From Qipengyuania citrea (lineage in GTDB: Bacteria; Pseudomonadota; Alphaproteobacteria; Sphingomonadales; Sphingomonadaceae), in the NCBI RefSeq assembly GCF_024171405.1, contig NZ_JALJZT010000002.1:248001-312000 (forward strand): a stretch of 64,000 nucleotides of DNA, given 5' to 3'. The position numbers and the translations under genes were made by a program. The notes under the pieces were generated by a model. It did not search any database. It was not told where the DNA came from and saw nothing but the letters and a program-made list of their open reading frames with translations. Numbering within the stretch: the first letter of the stretch is position 1; every line of letters starts with the position of its first letter. Below, piece by piece: positions 39,118 through 49,484 of the stretch.

Positions 39118-40110
39118 TCAGGCGGTCATTGCGATCCAGTTTTCGAGCAGCGCCTTGGCCTTGCCCGAGTCCAGCGCTTCGGCAGCGATCTCCGCGCCCT
39201 CGGTCCAGTCGGCGGTACGACCGGCGATAATCAGCGTCGCTGCGGCGTTGAACAGCACAGCATCGCGGTAGGCGCCCGGGCTCCCGCCGAGCAGTGCCTC
39301 GAGCGCGCGGGCGTTATACGCCGGATCGCCGCCGCGGATCGCCTCGACCGGGGAATGCGGCAGGTTGGCTTCTACCGCGACCACGCGGCGCATTTCGAAA
39401 TCATTGCCCTGCACATCGGCCAGTTCATTGCCGCCAGCGAGGCTCAGTTCGTCGAGCCCTTCGTCACCCGAGGCAATGAAGGTGCGCTCGGTTCCCAGCT
39501 TGGCCGTGGCTGCGGCATAGATGGGCACATAGGCGGGCCGGGCGATGCCGATCAACTGGCGTCTGACACCGGCGGGGTTCGACAAAGGCCCCATCAGATT
39601 GAAGATGGTACGCACGCCGAGCTTTTGCCGGATCGGCTGAATGCGCCCCATTGCAGGATGGTGGTTCTTGGCGAAGAGGAAGCAAATTCCCAATTCGGCC
39701 AGAGTCTTCTCCGCGCTTCTTCCCGCGGCTTCCATGTCGAGACCGAGCGCTTCGAGCGTGTCGGCGGCGCCCGCCTTGCTGCTGGCCGCGCGGTTGCCAT
39801 GCTTGGCCACGGGCACACCGCAGGCGGCGACCACCAGGCTCACTGCAGTGGAGACATTGAGCGTGTGATGGCCATCGCCGCCCGTGCCGCAGCAATCGAC
39901 CGTCCCCTCGGGGGCAGTGATCGGGATCAACCGTGCCCGCAGCGCGCGCGCCGCGCCGGCGATCTCGTCGGAGGTTTCGCTGCGCGCCGACATGTCGACC
40001 AGGAAGCGCGCGATATCCTCGTCGCCGGTCTCACCATCGAGGATCCAGCCGAAGACCTCTTCGGCCTCGGCCTCTCCAAGGTGTTGCCTGGCGTCGGGAA
40101 GCGTCTTCAT
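39118..40110 (-). CDS. trpD: Anthranilate phosphoribosyltransferase
   Basis: This 330-residue enzyme transfers phosphoribose from PRPP to anthranilate. The PRPP/anthranilate motifs are [41 protein letters not shown] and [14 protein letters not shown]. Start ATG at 40110 ([11 protein letters not shown]) overlaps the trpG stop by ATGA. A longer frame upstream overlaps trpG and is not coding. Confidence 0.95.
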   Translation of the reverse strand: MKTLPDARQHLGEAEAEEVFGWILDGETGDEDIARFLVDMSARSETSDEIAGAARALRARLIPITAPEGTVDCCGTGGDGHHTLNVSTAVSLVVAACGVPVAKHGNRAASSKAGAADTLEALGLDMEAAGRSAEKTLAELGICFLFAKNHHPAMGRIQPIRQKLGVRTIFNLMGPLSNPAGVRRQLIGIARPAYVPIYAAATAKLGTERTFIASGDEGLDELSLAGGNELADVQGNDFEMRRVVAVEANLPHSPVEAIRGGDPAYNARALEALLGGSPGAYRDAVLFNAAATLIIAGRTADWTEGAEIAAEALDSGKAKALLENWIAMTA

Positions 40111-40721
40111 GCGGGGACCTTGGCGGGGATACCGCAGAGGGCGAGGAAATTGGCCAGCAAGGCATGGCCATGTTCGGTCGCGATGCTTTCGGGATGGAAC
40201 TGTACGCCGTGGATCGGCAGGTCGCGGTGGCGGAAGCCCATCACGCTGGTGCCGTCGAGGCCGGGGGTTTCGCTGGTGGCGTTGATCGCGAGGCAGTCCG
40301 GATTGTCCTCGACCACCAGCGAGTGATAGCGGGTCGCGGTGAAGGGCGAGGGCAGCTCGGCAAACACGCCGCTGGAATCGTGAGTGACCGGCGAGGTCTT
40401 GCCATGCATGAGCCCGCCGCGCACCACGCGGCCACCGAAATGCTGGCCGATCGCCTGGTGACCGAGGCAGACGCCGAGCAGCGGAGCGCGCGCATCGGCA
40501 CAGGCTGCCACCAGGTCGAGGCTGACGCCTGCCTCGTTGGGCGTGCACGGACCGGGCGATATGAGATAGCCCGCATGGCCCGCCGCCAGCGCCTCGCGTG
40601 CCGAGATGGCGTCGTTGCGCACCACCTCCACGCCTGCACCCAGTTCCATCAGGTAATGGACCAGGTTGAAGGTGAAGCTGTCGTAATTGTCGATTACGAG
40701 GATGGAACTGCTGTCGGTCAT
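40107..40721 (-). CDS. trpG: Anthranilate synthase component II (glutamine amidotransferase)
   Basis: This 204-residue class I amidotransferase supplies ammonia to TrpE. The catalytic triad is Cys in [12 protein letters not shown], and His and Glu in [10 protein letters not shown]. The [13 protein letters not shown] opening is typical. I chose the ATG at 40721 ([12 protein letters not shown]); a second in-frame ATG lies four codons upstream and neither has a strong ribosome site. It couples to trpD. Confidence 0.93.
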   Translation of the reverse strand: MTDSSSILVIDNYDSFTFNLVHYLMELGAGVEVVRNDAISAREALAAGHAGYLISPGPCTPNEAGVSLDLVAACADARAPLLGVCLGHQAIGQHFGGRVVRGGLMHGKTSPVTHDSSGVFAELPSPFTATRYHSLVVEDNPDCLAINATSETPGLDGTSVMGFRHRDLPIHGVQFHPESIATEHGHALLANFLALCGIPAKVPA

Positions 40722-40796
40722 TCGTGGCGTCAATGGCGGGGTAGCGCGGTGCTTTCAAGCAAGGAAAGCTGCGAGACGCGAAACGTCAACGTGACG

Positions 40797-41759
40797 TCAC
40801 GCCGCTTTGCCCGCGAGCTTGTCGGTCGCGCGGACGAGTCCGTCGACGATCCCCGGTTCACTGGCGCTGTGACCGGCATCGTGGACGATCCATAGCTCGG
40901 CCTCGGGCCAGGCCTTCTTGAGCGCCCATGCCGCGCCCGGCGGGGTGCAGATGTCGTGACGGCCCTGGACGATGATCCCGGGAATGCCCGCCAGCTTGTC
41001 GACATTGGCCAGCAACTCGTTCTCGTCGAGGAAGAAGTCCTCGAGAAAGAACTTGGCGCAGATCCGCGCGAAGGGCACCGCCTTGGCCGGATCGCCGAAG
41101 CTTTCGAGCAGGTCCTCGTTCGGCAGCAGCGTGGCGACATGGCCTTCCCACAGCGACCATTCGCGCGCCGCGGCGAGCCGCGTGGCTTCGTCGTCGCTGG
41201 TCAGCCGTTCGTAATAGGCGCGAACGAGATCGCCCCGTTCGGCTTGGGGAATAAGGCCGGTGAACTGGTCCCATTGCTCGGCCATGATCTCGCTGGCTCC
41301 ATAGCCGTAGAGCCACGACTTTTCCTGTTGCCGCGCGAGGAAGACGCCGCGCAGCACCAGTTCGCTCACCCGGTCGGGATACTTCTGCGCGTAGGCCAGC
41401 GCGAGAGTCGAACCCCAGCTGCCGCCGAAGGCCTGCCATTTCTCGTGGCCGCACATTTGGCGCAGCCGCTCGATATCCTCGACGATGCGCCAGGTGTCGT
41501 TGTGCTCGATCTCGGCGAAGGGCAGCGACCTGCCGCACCCGCGCTGGTCGAACAGCAGCACGTCATAGGCTTCGGGATCCCACTGGCGCCGGTGGTCGGG
41601 CGCGATGCCCCCGCCTGGTCCGCCATGGAGGAAAACTGCGGGCTTGGCGCCCGGAGTCCCGACGCGTTCCCAATAGAGCGAATGGCCTTCGCCGACATCG
41701 AGCATGCCGGTCTCATAGGGTTCGATCTCGGGATAAAGCTGGCGGCGGGTTTCGGTCAT
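40797..41759 (-). CDS. pip: Proline iminopeptidase
   Basis: This is a 320-residue alpha/beta-hydrolase of family S33 that releases N-terminal proline from peptides. The nucleophile Ser is in FGGSWGSTLAL, the acid Asp probably in GRHDICTPPG and the His in DAGHSASEPG; HGGPGGG forms the oxyanion region and FDQRGCGRS is a family signature. Start ATG at 41759 overlaps the preceding lipoprotein gene's stop (ATGA). It sits inside the trp run without an obvious link to tryptophan synthesis. Confidence 0.92.
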   Translation of the reverse strand: MTETRRQLYPEIEPYETGMLDVGEGHSLYWERVGTPGAKPAVFLHGGPGGGIAPDHRRQWDPEAYDVLLFDQRGCGRSLPFAEIEHNDTWRIVEDIERLRQMCGHEKWQAFGGSWGSTLALAYAQKYPDRVSELVLRGVFLARQQEKSWLYGYGASEIMAEQWDQFTGLIPQAERGDLVRAYYERLTSDDEATRLAAAREWSLWEGHVATLLPNEDLLESFGDPAKAVPFARICAKFFLEDFFLDENELLANVDKLAGIPGIIVQGRHDICTPPGAAWALKKAWPEAELWIVHDAGHSASEPGIVDGLVRATDKLAGKAA

Positions 41760-42589
41760 TCGGAGGCTTTCTTGCTGACGACGACAATCGGGCCGATCGG
41801 CGCGCCGGTATCGAGCCGCTCGGTCACCGGGTTCCACAGCAGCGAAACGGTATCGTCGAGGAACAGTGCGTTCTTCACTTCGAGCTCGTCCTTGTAGAAG
41901 CGGGCGAGTTTGCCGAAGGATATCGGTGCATTGGAAATCACGAAATGCGCGCGGCCTTCGTCATCGACACCCACCGCATTGCGGATCAAGCGCGAGGGGC
42001 CGTCCTGCGTGATCTGCGGATGGATACGGCCATCGCTCACCAGCATCGGGCCCGATTGCGTGCCGAATTGCGGCCGTTCGGAGACATTGGCGAGGAACCA
42101 GGCGCTGTCGCGGACCATCCATTCGCCCCCGCTGCCGTAGAACACGCCGTTGGGCTTCATGTAGAAATTGCCCGAGCCCGTCCCGGTGTCGAGTTCCTGC
42201 AATCGCTGCGAACGCTGGACGAAATAGCCGACCGGCGTGCCGTCACCGTCGAAGATGCCGGCGTTCATCGCGAAAGCGATGGACTCGCTATCGCTGGCGG
42301 CGGCGAAATCCTTGAGGCTGCGATACCGTTTGTCACCGTCACCCAGCGCCATCGCAATCGTGTGGCGTGCGGGCACTGCGAGGCAATGGGTCAGCGGGGT
42401 GTCTTCGAAAATGATCGAGCGGCACGCGCTTTCGACCTGGCTGGCCAGTGTTTCGCTCGGGCTGGGCGTCGACGTGGGGGCGGCCTGCGCCTTGCCGTCG
42501 ATCCGTGCGCGGGCGACGGGCTCTCCTTCGGGCTGGGCTTCGCAGGCAGTCAGCGCGAGCAAGGCCAGCGCGGCAAGTATATGTCTCAT
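41756..42589 (-). CDS. Phosphodiester glycosidase family lipoprotein
   Basis: This is a 277-residue predicted lipoprotein: MRHILAALALLALTACEAQ ends in a clean LTAC lipobox. The domain is of the NAGPA/phosphodiester alpha-GlcNAcase type: AFAMNAGIFDGDGTPVGYFV, GSGNFYMKPNGVFYG, TQSGPMLVSDGRIHP and RNAVGVDDEGRAHFVISN follow the family pattern. Such proteins may trim phosphodiester-linked sugars in the envelope. Its ATG overlaps the trpE stop and its stop overlaps the proline iminopeptidase start. Confidence 0.85.
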   Translation of the reverse strand: MRHILAALALLALTACEAQPEGEPVARARIDGKAQAAPTSTPSPSETLASQVESACRSIIFEDTPLTHCLAVPARHTIAMALGDGDKRYRSLKDFAAASDSESIAFAMNAGIFDGDGTPVGYFVQRSQRLQELDTGTGSGNFYMKPNGVFYGSGGEWMVRDSAWFLANVSERPQFGTQSGPMLVSDGRIHPQITQDGPSRLIRNAVGVDDEGRAHFVISNAPISFGKLARFYKDELEVKNALFLDDTVSLLWNPVTERLDTGAPIGPIVVVSKKASE

Positions 42590-44085
42590 TGACCGAACCC
42601 GGGCTCCTTAGCGAGGCGCACGGCTTCCCTGGCCGCAGCGAGCAGCGCGCTCGCCTTCGCTTCGCATTCTCTCTGTTCATAAGCGGGATCGCTGTCCGCG
42701 ACTATCCCTGCGCCTGCCTGGACGTGCATGGTGCCGTCCTTCACCACTGCAGTGCGCAGGACGATACAGCTGTCGACCGACCCGTCGGGCGCGAAATAGC
42801 CCACACCGCCGGCATAGGGACCACGCGTGGCAGGCTCGAGCTCGGCGATGATTTCGCAGGCCCGCACCTTGGGTGCGCCGCTGACCGTCCCGGCGGGGAA
42901 GCCCGCAAACAGCGCATCGATCGCGTCCTTCGAGCTATCGAGCTGGCCGGTAACGTTGCTGACGATGTGCATGACGTGGCTGTAGCGCTCGACGGTGAAA
43001 CTCTCGGTCACGGTGACGCTGCCCGATTGCGCGACCCGGCCGACATCGTTGCGCCCGAGGTCGAGCAGCATCAGATGTTCGGCGCGTTCCTTGGGATCGG
43101 CGAGCAGGGTCTGTTCGGCAAGCCGGTCCTCTGCCGCAGTTGCGCCGCGCGGCCGGGTTCCCGCGATGGGCCGGATCGTCACCTCGCCATCGCGCACCCG
43201 GACGAGGATCTCGGGGCTCGATCCGACGATGGCAAAACCGGGCATGTCGAGGAAATAGAGGAAGGGCGAGGGGTTTACCCGCCGCAGCGCGCGATAAAGC
43301 GCCATCGGGGGCAGAGTGAAGGGCGAGGTAAAACGCTGCGACAGCACCACCTGGAAGATGTCGCCGGCCTCGATATATTCCTTGGCGCGCAGCACCATGG
43401 CTTCGTAATCGGCGGCGGGCATGGTCGGTGCCAGCGCGGGCTCGGGGTGCTGGTCGGCCGAATAGCGTGCGCTGCCTGCCGAATGCGACAGCTTGCGGAG
43501 AACTTCGTCGATCCGTTCTTCGGCCTGTGCGATGGATCCGTCCTGCCAGACCGGCGCGATGCAGAACAGGGCATCGCTGAGCCGATCGAGCACCAGCAGC
43601 ACGGTGGGCCGCACGAAAAGCATGTCGGGGAGGCCGAGTTCGCCCTCGGGCGGGCGGGGGAGTTTTTCGACCAGGCCGATCGTCTCATAGCCGAAATGAC
43701 CGACCAGACAGGCGAGGGCGGGCGGCAGTTCGGCGGGTACGTCGCAGCGGCAGGATTCGACCAGCGCGCGCAGGCTGGCGAGCGTGCCGTCCTCGCTGGG
43801 TTCGAAGGCGCTGTGCGAATGCTGCCATTGCGCGTTGATCTCTGCGCGGTCGCCTGTTGCGCGGAACACCAGGTCGGGGTCCAGCCCGATCAGGCTGTAG
43901 CGTCCGCGAACCTCGCCGCCTTCGACCGATTCGAGCAGGAAGTCGCCGCGGCCTTCCTCGAACAGCTTGATGGCGGCGCCAACCGGCGTTTCAGTATCGG
44001 CGACCACTTCGCGCCACACCAGCGCGGGCCGTCCCTGCGCCAGCGCCGTGCGTGCCCGGTCGGTACCCTTCAGCGCGGTGCCCAA
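42586..44085 (-). CDS. trpE: Anthranilate synthase component I
   Basis: This chorismate-utilising enzyme (about 499 residues) makes anthranilate. Motifs: LLESVEGGEVRGRYSLIG (tryptophan-feedback LLES element), QRFTSPFTLPPMALYRALRRVNPSPF, IVGSSPEILVRV, RPIAGTRPRG, DLGRNDVGRVA and the terminal GAGIVADSDPAYE. The start is unclear: the upstream frame overlaps ppiD and no ATG is near. A TTG at 44085 preceded by gagg is the best candidate. It lies directly after ppiD and runs into the lipoprotein gene by ATGA. Confidence 0.93.
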   Translation of the reverse strand: MGTALKGTDRARTALAQGRPALVWREVVADTETPVGAAIKLFEEGRGDFLLESVEGGEVRGRYSLIGLDPDLVFRATGDRAEINAQWQHSHSAFEPSEDGTLASLRALVESCRCDVPAELPPALACLVGHFGYETIGLVEKLPRPPEGELGLPDMLFVRPTVLLVLDRLSDALFCIAPVWQDGSIAQAEERIDEVLRKLSHSAGSARYSADQHPEPALAPTMPAADYEAMVLRAKEYIEAGDIFQVVLSQRFTSPFTLPPMALYRALRRVNPSPFLYFLDMPGFAIVGSSPEILVRVRDGEVTIRPIAGTRPRGATAAEDRLAEQTLLADPKERAEHLMLLDLGRNDVGRVAQSGSVTVTESFTVERYSHVMHIVSNVTGQLDSSKDAIDALFAGFPAGTVSGAPKVRACEIIAELEPATRGPYAGGVGYFAPDGSVDSCIVLRTAVVKDGTMHVQAGAGIVADSDPAYEQRECEAKASALLAAAREAVRLAKEPGFGQ

Positions 44086-44092
44086 CTGCGCC

Positions 44093-46027
44093 TCAGCTAC
44101 CGGTAAGCTGCGTGCGCACGGCCTCGATCGCCGAAGGATTGCGCGATACGCCCAGTTCTTCGCGCATCGCACGGCGGAACTGGTCGGCATATTCCTCGCC
44201 CAGCAGCGGGCCCATCTGGCGCTGTGCCTGCGCGATCAGCGGATCGTCGGCAGCGATATCGTCCATCGCGATATCGTTGACCCGGACCACGAAGAAACCG
44301 GCATTGCCGCCCGCTTCGAGCTTCTTGGCCGTGCCTTCGGCCATGCTGAAGAGCAGCGCCAAAGGCGGCGGGATGCGGCGCTCGCGCTGGCGGGCGAGGT
44401 CTTCGCGGGTCATATCGACCGACTGGGCCGGGGGCACGCGGCGGTCCTCGGCAGCGAGTGCCTCGGCGATCGACTGGCCCTCGCGCAGACGCGCCATGAC
44501 GCGGTCGGCAGCCGCCTGCGCGGCTTTCATGCCTTCGGTCGCGCGCCAGCGGGCTTCGACCATGTCCTCGATCTCGGCAAAGGGCGCAGCGGCGGCGGTG
44601 ATGATATCGCCGACTTCGTAGACGAGGTAGGTCTGCCCGCTTTCGACCGGTGCGATCTCGGGCTCTTCCTCATCCATCTGGAAGGCGGTGGCGAGCGCGG
44701 GACGCAGGACATCGGGCAGCGTACGCTGCGGCGTATCGTAAAGGCGGCCATCGGCAAGCGCGGGGCCGACCGTGCTGAGGTCGAGGCCGAGGTCTTCGGC
44801 GACTTCGGCCAGCGTTGCGCCATCCTCGAGCTGTTCCTCGATCTCGCTGGCGAGGTCGGCCATGCCGCGCACGCGTTTTTCCTCCCGCAGCGTATCGGTC
44901 AGTTCACTGCGGACCTGTGCGAGCGTGCGCGCGGGGGTGGTGTCGATCGCATCGATACGCGCGACGTGCCAGCCGAGCGGGCTCCGCGCAGGCGTAGTCA
45001 TCGCTCCGCGCGCTGCGGCGAAATAGGCCGAGGCTACCGCGGGCGATGCTTGCGCGGACAAGCCTTCGCGCAGGACATCGACGACCGGGGCGGCGCGCAG
45101 GCCGGCTTCGCGGGCAACCGTTTCGAACGAGGCACCGCCGGCGACGCGGTCGCGGATCGACTTTGCTGCGGCTTCGGTGGGCACGATCAGCTGCGTGACA
45201 TCGCGCGTTTCGCTGGCGGCATATTGCGCGGCGTCGCGTTCATAGCGCGCGGCGATTTCGGCATCGGTCGGCTCGATACGGTCGCCGAGCGCGCTCGAAT
45301 CGAAAGTCGCATACCGGATCGTCCGGCGTTCGGGGCGGACGAAGACATCGCGGTTGTTGTCGTAATAGGCGCGCAGCACCTTGGGGTCGGCCTTGCCGCT
45401 GGGGGCATAGGTTGCCGCGGGCAGGAGAGCGATCGAACCGCGACGACGTTCCTTGAACAATTGCGCATAGCGATAGGCGAGCTTGTCGGGCACGCTTGCG
45501 CCGAAGCCGGCCGGGATAAGCAATTGCTGCGACAGCAGGCCGGTCCCGAGGTCTTCGCGGACCTGTGCATCGGTCACCCGCTGCTGGGCCAGCGCCTGGC
45601 GATAAGTGTCCTCGCTGAAATTGCCATCGGGCCCGCGGAAGGCGGGGATCATGCGGATCTCGCTGTTGATGAGATTGTCGCCCGCGCGGATGCCGTGCTT
45701 CTGCGCAAAGCCCATGATAGCCGCGCGATTGATCAGCGCTTCGAGCGATCCGTCCAGCCCGCCTTCGCGCAGGAATGCCTGCATCGTCGCCGTCGGCTGG
45801 TCCTGGCGGAACGAGTCGAGCCCGTTATTGGTGGCGCGAACGAGATCGGATGTGGAAATTTTCTCGTCGCCGACCACTGCCACGCGGTCCCCGCCCGCTA
45901 TTCCCCCGAAAGTTCCGGTGCTCGAAACATCCGCGCTGGCGAAGGCGAGAGCGATCAGGCCGAGGAACGCCAGCGAGATGGCCAGACCGAGCTTGGTCTT
46001 GAAGAAGTTACGAAAAAACTGGAACAT
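44093..46027 (-). CDS. ppiD: PpiD-like periplasmic peptidyl-prolyl isomerase
   Basis: This is a 644-residue membrane-anchored folding helper. A short cytoplasmic end (MFQFFRNFFKTKLGL) and one TM helix (AISLAFLGLIALAFASAD) precede a SurA/PpiD N-terminal chaperone region (VGDEKISTSDLVRATNNGLDSF, LINSEIRMIPAFRGPDGNFSEDTYRQAL). The middle contains two parvulin-like segments, one around FETVAREAGLRAAPVV; the parvulin core looks divergent and may be inactive. It is the first gene of the minus-strand run that continues into trpE, 7 nt away. Confidence 0.88.
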   Translation of the reverse strand: MFQFFRNFFKTKLGLAISLAFLGLIALAFASADVSSTGTFGGIAGGDRVAVVGDEKISTSDLVRATNNGLDSFRQDQPTATMQAFLREGGLDGSLEALINRAAIMGFAQKHGIRAGDNLINSEIRMIPAFRGPDGNFSEDTYRQALAQQRVTDAQVREDLGTGLLSQQLLIPAGFGASVPDKLAYRYAQLFKERRRGSIALLPAATYAPSGKADPKVLRAYYDNNRDVFVRPERRTIRYATFDSSALGDRIEPTDAEIAARYERDAAQYAASETRDVTQLIVPTEAAAKSIRDRVAGGASFETVAREAGLRAAPVVDVLREGLSAQASPAVASAYFAAARGAMTTPARSPLGWHVARIDAIDTTPARTLAQVRSELTDTLREEKRVRGMADLASEIEEQLEDGATLAEVAEDLGLDLSTVGPALADGRLYDTPQRTLPDVLRPALATAFQMDEEEPEIAPVESGQTYLVYEVGDIITAAAAPFAEIEDMVEARWRATEGMKAAQAAADRVMARLREGQSIAEALAAEDRRVPPAQSVDMTREDLARQRERRIPPPLALLFSMAEGTAKKLEAGGNAGFFVVRVNDIAMDDIAADDPLIAQAQRQMGPLLGEEYADQFRRAMREELGVSRNPSAIEAVRTQLTGS

Positions 46028-46221
46028 GGCGTGCGGGCAATCCCGTTAATGGCTGCGATCTTCCGGGGTCACCCGGATGGGTTGGGGCGCTTTATCCCCC
46101 ATGCGACCGCGCGGCAACAGGTTGCAAAGGGTTTTGACGCGCGAAGAAACCTTCTCTAGCGGAGCGCATCCCAAGCCCCATATAGCGGGCCACCCATTCA
46201 GACAATTCGCAGGACCTACCC

Positions 46222-46983
46222 ATGGCCGAACGGCCCTACATCGTCGGAAACTGGAAAATGAACGGCACGCGCGCAATGCTTTCCGAAGCACGCGCCATCG
46301 ACCGTGCCGCGCAGCGTTACATGAAGGTCGAGGTCGCCGTGGCGCCTCCCTATACGCTGATCCATGCGGTCCATAAGGAAGCCGAGCAGATCGGGGTCGG
46401 CGCGCAGGATTGCCACCCGGGTGCCGAAGGCGCGCACACGGGTGACATCAACGCCTCGATGATTGCCGATGCGGGGGCGAAGTTCGTGATCCTCGGCCAT
46501 AGCGAGCGGCGCCAGGACCATAGCGAGACCAAGGACCTCATCAATGCCAAGATCGAATCGGCGCTCGAAGCCGGGCTGCGAGTGATCCTGTGCTGCGGCG
46601 AACCGCTCGAGACGCGCGATGCCGGGAAGGCGGAACGCTATGTCCTCGACCAGCTCAAGGCCGCGCTGCCATTGTTCGAGGATCCCGCCGAGCGCCTGAC
46701 CATCGCCTATGAGCCGATCTGGGCGATCGGAACCGGACGCACTGCGACCAGCGAGGACATCGCGGCAATGCACGCCGCGATCCGCGCGCTGCTCAACGAG
46801 ACCTACGGCGAAGAGGCATCGTCGCTGGTGCGCATTCTCTATGGCGGTTCGGTCAAGCCCGACAATGCCCGCGACATCCTCGCCACGCCCGAAGTGGGCG
46901 GGGCACTGGTTGGCGGAGCCAGCCTGTCGGCCGAAAGCTTCCTCGGCATCGTGGTCGGCGCGTCGGAGGCCGAAGACGCCTGA
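46222..46983 (+). CDS. tpiA: Triosephosphate isomerase
   Basis: This 253-residue TIM barrel interconverts DHAP and glyceraldehyde-3-phosphate. Catalytic residues are Lys in GNWKMNGT, His in LGHSERRQ and Glu in AYEPIWAIGTG; the phosphate loop is YGGSVKPDN. It is divergent from ppiD across a 194-bp gap in which I see a ttgacg at 46134 but no convincing -10 at the right distance. Confidence 0.95.
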   Translation: MAERPYIVGNWKMNGTRAMLSEARAIDRAAQRYMKVEVAVAPPYTLIHAVHKEAEQIGVGAQDCHPGAEGAHTGDINASMIADAGAKFVILGHSERRQDHSETKDLINAKIESALEAGLRVILCCGEPLETRDAGKAERYVLDQLKAALPLFEDPAERLTIAYEPIWAIGTGRTATSEDIAAMHAAIRALLNETYGEEASSLVRILYGGSVKPDNARDILATPEVGGALVGGASLSAESFLGIVVGASEAEDA

Positions 46984-47061
46984 TCCCGGCACGCTTGCCG
47001 TTTGCCCTGCGCGCGCCTAGATGCGCGTGAGCCCAGCAATACCAGTTCCAAGAGTATCCGC

Positions 47062-47418
47062 ATGTTCCTGTTTCTCACTGTCGTCCAGGCGATCGTCGCA
47101 GCCGCGCTTGTCGGCGTCATCCTGATGCAGCGCTCCGAAGGGGGCGGCCTCGGCATCGGCGGCAGCCCGTCGGGCATGCTGAGCGCGCGCGGGGCAGCGG
47201 ACTTCCTCACCCGGTCGACCAAATGGCTGGCGGTCTTGTTCGTCGTCCTGTCGATCGCGCTGGCCGCGGTCGCGGTCGAGACGACCGGCAGCGATGCCAT
47301 CGAATCGACGCTCGACCGCTCGGTTACCCCGGCCGCGCCCGCCGATCCTCTCGGTCCGGCAACCACCGGCGAAGCCGCGCCAGCCAGCACCGATCCGCTC
47401 GGCGACGCGACCGAATAA
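47062..47418 (+). CDS. secG: Preprotein translocase subunit SecG
   Basis: This is a 118-residue protein with two TM helices. FLTVVQAIVAAALVGVILMQRSEGGGLGIGG is the SecG signature: helix, then the polar GGGLGxGG loop, then a second helix (WLAVLFVVLSIALAAVAV). A Pro/Ala/Thr-rich cytoplasmic tail follows. SecG assists SecYE in protein export. The upstream frame extends but the ATG at 47062 starts the first helix. The tpiA-secG-pyrG order is common. Confidence 0.93.
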   Translation: MFLFLTVVQAIVAAALVGVILMQRSEGGGLGIGGSPSGMLSARGAADFLTRSTKWLAVLFVVLSIALAAVAVETTGSDAIESTLDRSVTPAAPADPLGPATTGEAAPASTDPLGDATE

Positions 47419-47522
47419 CGAACGATACATCGCAGGACTGTGGATTGCGCCGTGCCAGCGGCGCGATTTGCACGTGTTTGCGCTTGCCCCGACTCACCCC
47501 CTCAGCTTAAGGCCCGACACCC

Positions 47523-49157
47523 ATGGCGCGGTATATATTTATCACCGGCGGCGTGGTCTCCTCGCTTGGCAAAGGTCTCATGGCAGCATCGCTTGCCGGC
47601 CTGCTCCAGGCGCGTGGCTACAAGGTCCGTATCCGGAAATTCGACCCCTATCTCAACGTCGATCCGGGGACGATGTCCCCTTATCAGCACGGCGAGGTCT
47701 ATGTGACCGATGACGGGGCCGAAACCGACCTCGACCTCGGCCATTATGAACGCTTCACCGGCGTGTCGGCGCACCAGGGCGACAACATCACCTCGGGCCG
47801 GATCTATCAGGACATCATCGCCAAGGAGCGCCGCGGCGACTACCTCGGCGCTACGGTGCAGGTGGTCCCCCACGTCACCGACGAGATCAAGGACTTCGCA
47901 CTCGCGGGGCAGGACGATCACGATTTCATCCTGTGCGAGATCGGCGGGACGGTCGGCGATATCGAGGGCCTGCCGTTCATGGAGGCGATCCGCCAGCTGC
48001 GGAACGAGCTCGAGCCGTGGCAGACGCTCAGCGTCCATGTGACGCTGGTGCCCTATATCGCCGCTGCCGGCGAGCTGAAGACCAAGCCGACCCAGCACTC
48101 GGTGCGCGAACTTGCCAGTCTCGGGATCAAGCCCGACGTGCTGCTGTGCCGCGCCGAGCATCCGATCCCCGAATCCGACCGGCGCAAAATCGCCCAGTTC
48201 TGTAACGTCCGCGCTGAAGCGGTCATTCCCGCGCTCGATGCGCCGTCGATCTATTCGGTGCCGCTGCAATATCATGGCGAGGGGCTCGATACCGAAGTCC
48301 TGCGCGCCTTCGGTATCACCGATGCACCCGATCCCGACCTGTCGCGCTGGTATGATGTGGTCGACCGCCATTCGAACCCCGATGGCGAAGTCACCATCGG
48401 CGTGATCGGCAAGTATGTCGGCCTGCAGGACGCTTATAAGTCGCTCAACGAAGCGCTGGTGCACGGGGGCATGGCGCACCGGGTCAAGGTCAACATCAAG
48501 TGGATCGATGCCGAAGTGTTCGAGGGCGACGATGCGGATATCGCCGCGCGGCTCGAGCCGATGCATGCGATCCTCGTCCCCGGCGGTTTCGGCGAACGCG
48601 GAAGCGAGGGCAAGATCGCCGCGGTGCGCTTTGCGCGCGAACGCAAGGTGCCTTTCTTCGGGATTTGCCTCGGTATGCAGATGGCCTGCATCGAAGCGGC
48701 CCGCACGGCAGGACACAGCGCTGCATCATCGACCGAATTCGGGGAAACCGACGAACCGGTGGTGGGGATCATCACCGAATGGATGACCGAAGAGGGCCTG
48801 CAGACGCGCGAAGCGGGCGGGGACCTTGGCGGGACCATGCGGCTTGGTGCCTATGAGGCCAAGCTGGCGGCCAACAGCCATGTGTCGAAAATCTATGGCG
48901 GTGCGACCAGCATCTCAGAGCGGCATCGTCACCGCTACGAGGTCAATGGCGCCTATATCGAGCCGCTGGAGAAGCAGGGTCTGATCTTCTCGGGCATGTC
49001 GCCCGATGGCCTGCTGCCCGAAATCGTCGAACGGCCCGATCATCCGTGGTTCGTCGGGGTCCAGTTCCACCCGGAATTGAAGTCCCGGCCATTCGATCCG
49101 CACCCGCTGTTTGCCGGTTTCGTCGGGGCAGCACTCGAGCAGGCCCGCCTCGTCTGA
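47523..49157 (+). CDS. pyrG: CTP synthase
   Basis: This 544-residue enzyme makes CTP from UTP, ATP and glutamine. The synthetase domain opens [23 protein letters not shown] and carries the UTP/CTP-binding [14 protein letters not shown]. The C-terminal glutamine amidotransferase domain has its nucleophile Cys in [11 protein letters not shown] and the His-Glu pair in [12 protein letters not shown]. Length and domain order are complete. Confidence 0.96.
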   Translation: MARYIFITGGVVSSLGKGLMAASLAGLLQARGYKVRIRKFDPYLNVDPGTMSPYQHGEVYVTDDGAETDLDLGHYERFTGVSAHQGDNITSGRIYQDIIAKERRGDYLGATVQVVPHVTDEIKDFALAGQDDHDFILCEIGGTVGDIEGLPFMEAIRQLRNELEPWQTLSVHVTLVPYIAAAGELKTKPTQHSVRELASLGIKPDVLLCRAEHPIPESDRRKIAQFCNVRAEAVIPALDAPSIYSVPLQYHGEGLDTEVLRAFGITDAPDPDLSRWYDVVDRHSNPDGEVTIGVIGKYVGLQDAYKSLNEALVHGGMAHRVKVNIKWIDAEVFEGDDADIAARLEPMHAILVPGGFGERGSEGKIAAVRFARERKVPFFGICLGMQMACIEAARTAGHSAASSTEFGETDEPVVGIITEWMTEEGLQTREAGGDLGGTMRLGAYEAKLAANSHVSKIYGGATSISERHRHRYEVNGAYIEPLEKQGLIFSGMSPDGLLPEIVERPDHPWFVGVQFHPELKSRPFDPHPLFAGFVGAALEQARLV

Positions 49158-49245
49158 ATTACCCAAAACGGAGGTTTCGGGGCAAGTCTCTGAATTCCTT
49201 GAACTATGATTTTCAAGCGCTTGTAAAAACGCGACAAAATCATTT

Positions 49246-49272
49246 CGCCTCCGCGAGGCGGGTTTATCTTTT
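49246..49272 (+). terminator. Intrinsic terminator after pyrG
   Basis: A perfect 6-bp stem, cgcctc-cgc-gaggcg (49246-49260), is followed by ggtttatctttt, a T-rich tail typical of factor-independent termination, 90 bp after the pyrG stop. Confidence 0.65.
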
Positions 49273-49425
49273 GATATATTTGCTGCAGAATAACGGTCTT
49301 CCGCGCCCTCGGGTGCGGCTCTTCGAGATATGCGCTTCGCTAGCAGGCGATGGGGCTTGCCTCGATGACGGCTGTCTTCTGCGACCCGGACGGTCGATTT
49401 CGAGGTAGGGCGGCGTTTACGTCGC
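49273..49425. other. Intergenic stretch without a recognisable gene
   Basis: Together with the two flanking hairpins this forms the 327-bp gap between pyrG and hsp20. The left part is AT-richer (tgatatatttgctgcagaataa). I see no open frame with coding character, no tRNA and no clear promoter; a small RNA ending at one of the two hairpins is possible but unsupported. Confidence 0.4.
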
Positions 49426-49451
49426 GGGGGCGGAACCCAAGTTCCGCCCCC
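49426..49451. terminator. Strong bidirectional hairpin between pyrG and hsp20
   Basis: An 11-bp perfect stem, gggggcggaac / gttccgccccc, with a 4-nt loop (ccaa) lies 33 bp past the hsp20 stop. It lacks a long T-run but is stable enough to serve both strands. Confidence 0.6.
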
Positions 49452-49484
49452 TATACCTTCGTTATGCTAATTGTCGGATCGGGA

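Noticed and set aside
46134..46162. ttgacg as the -35 of a tpiA promoter
   Set aside because: At the right spacing the -10 would be tagcgg, too poor to support.
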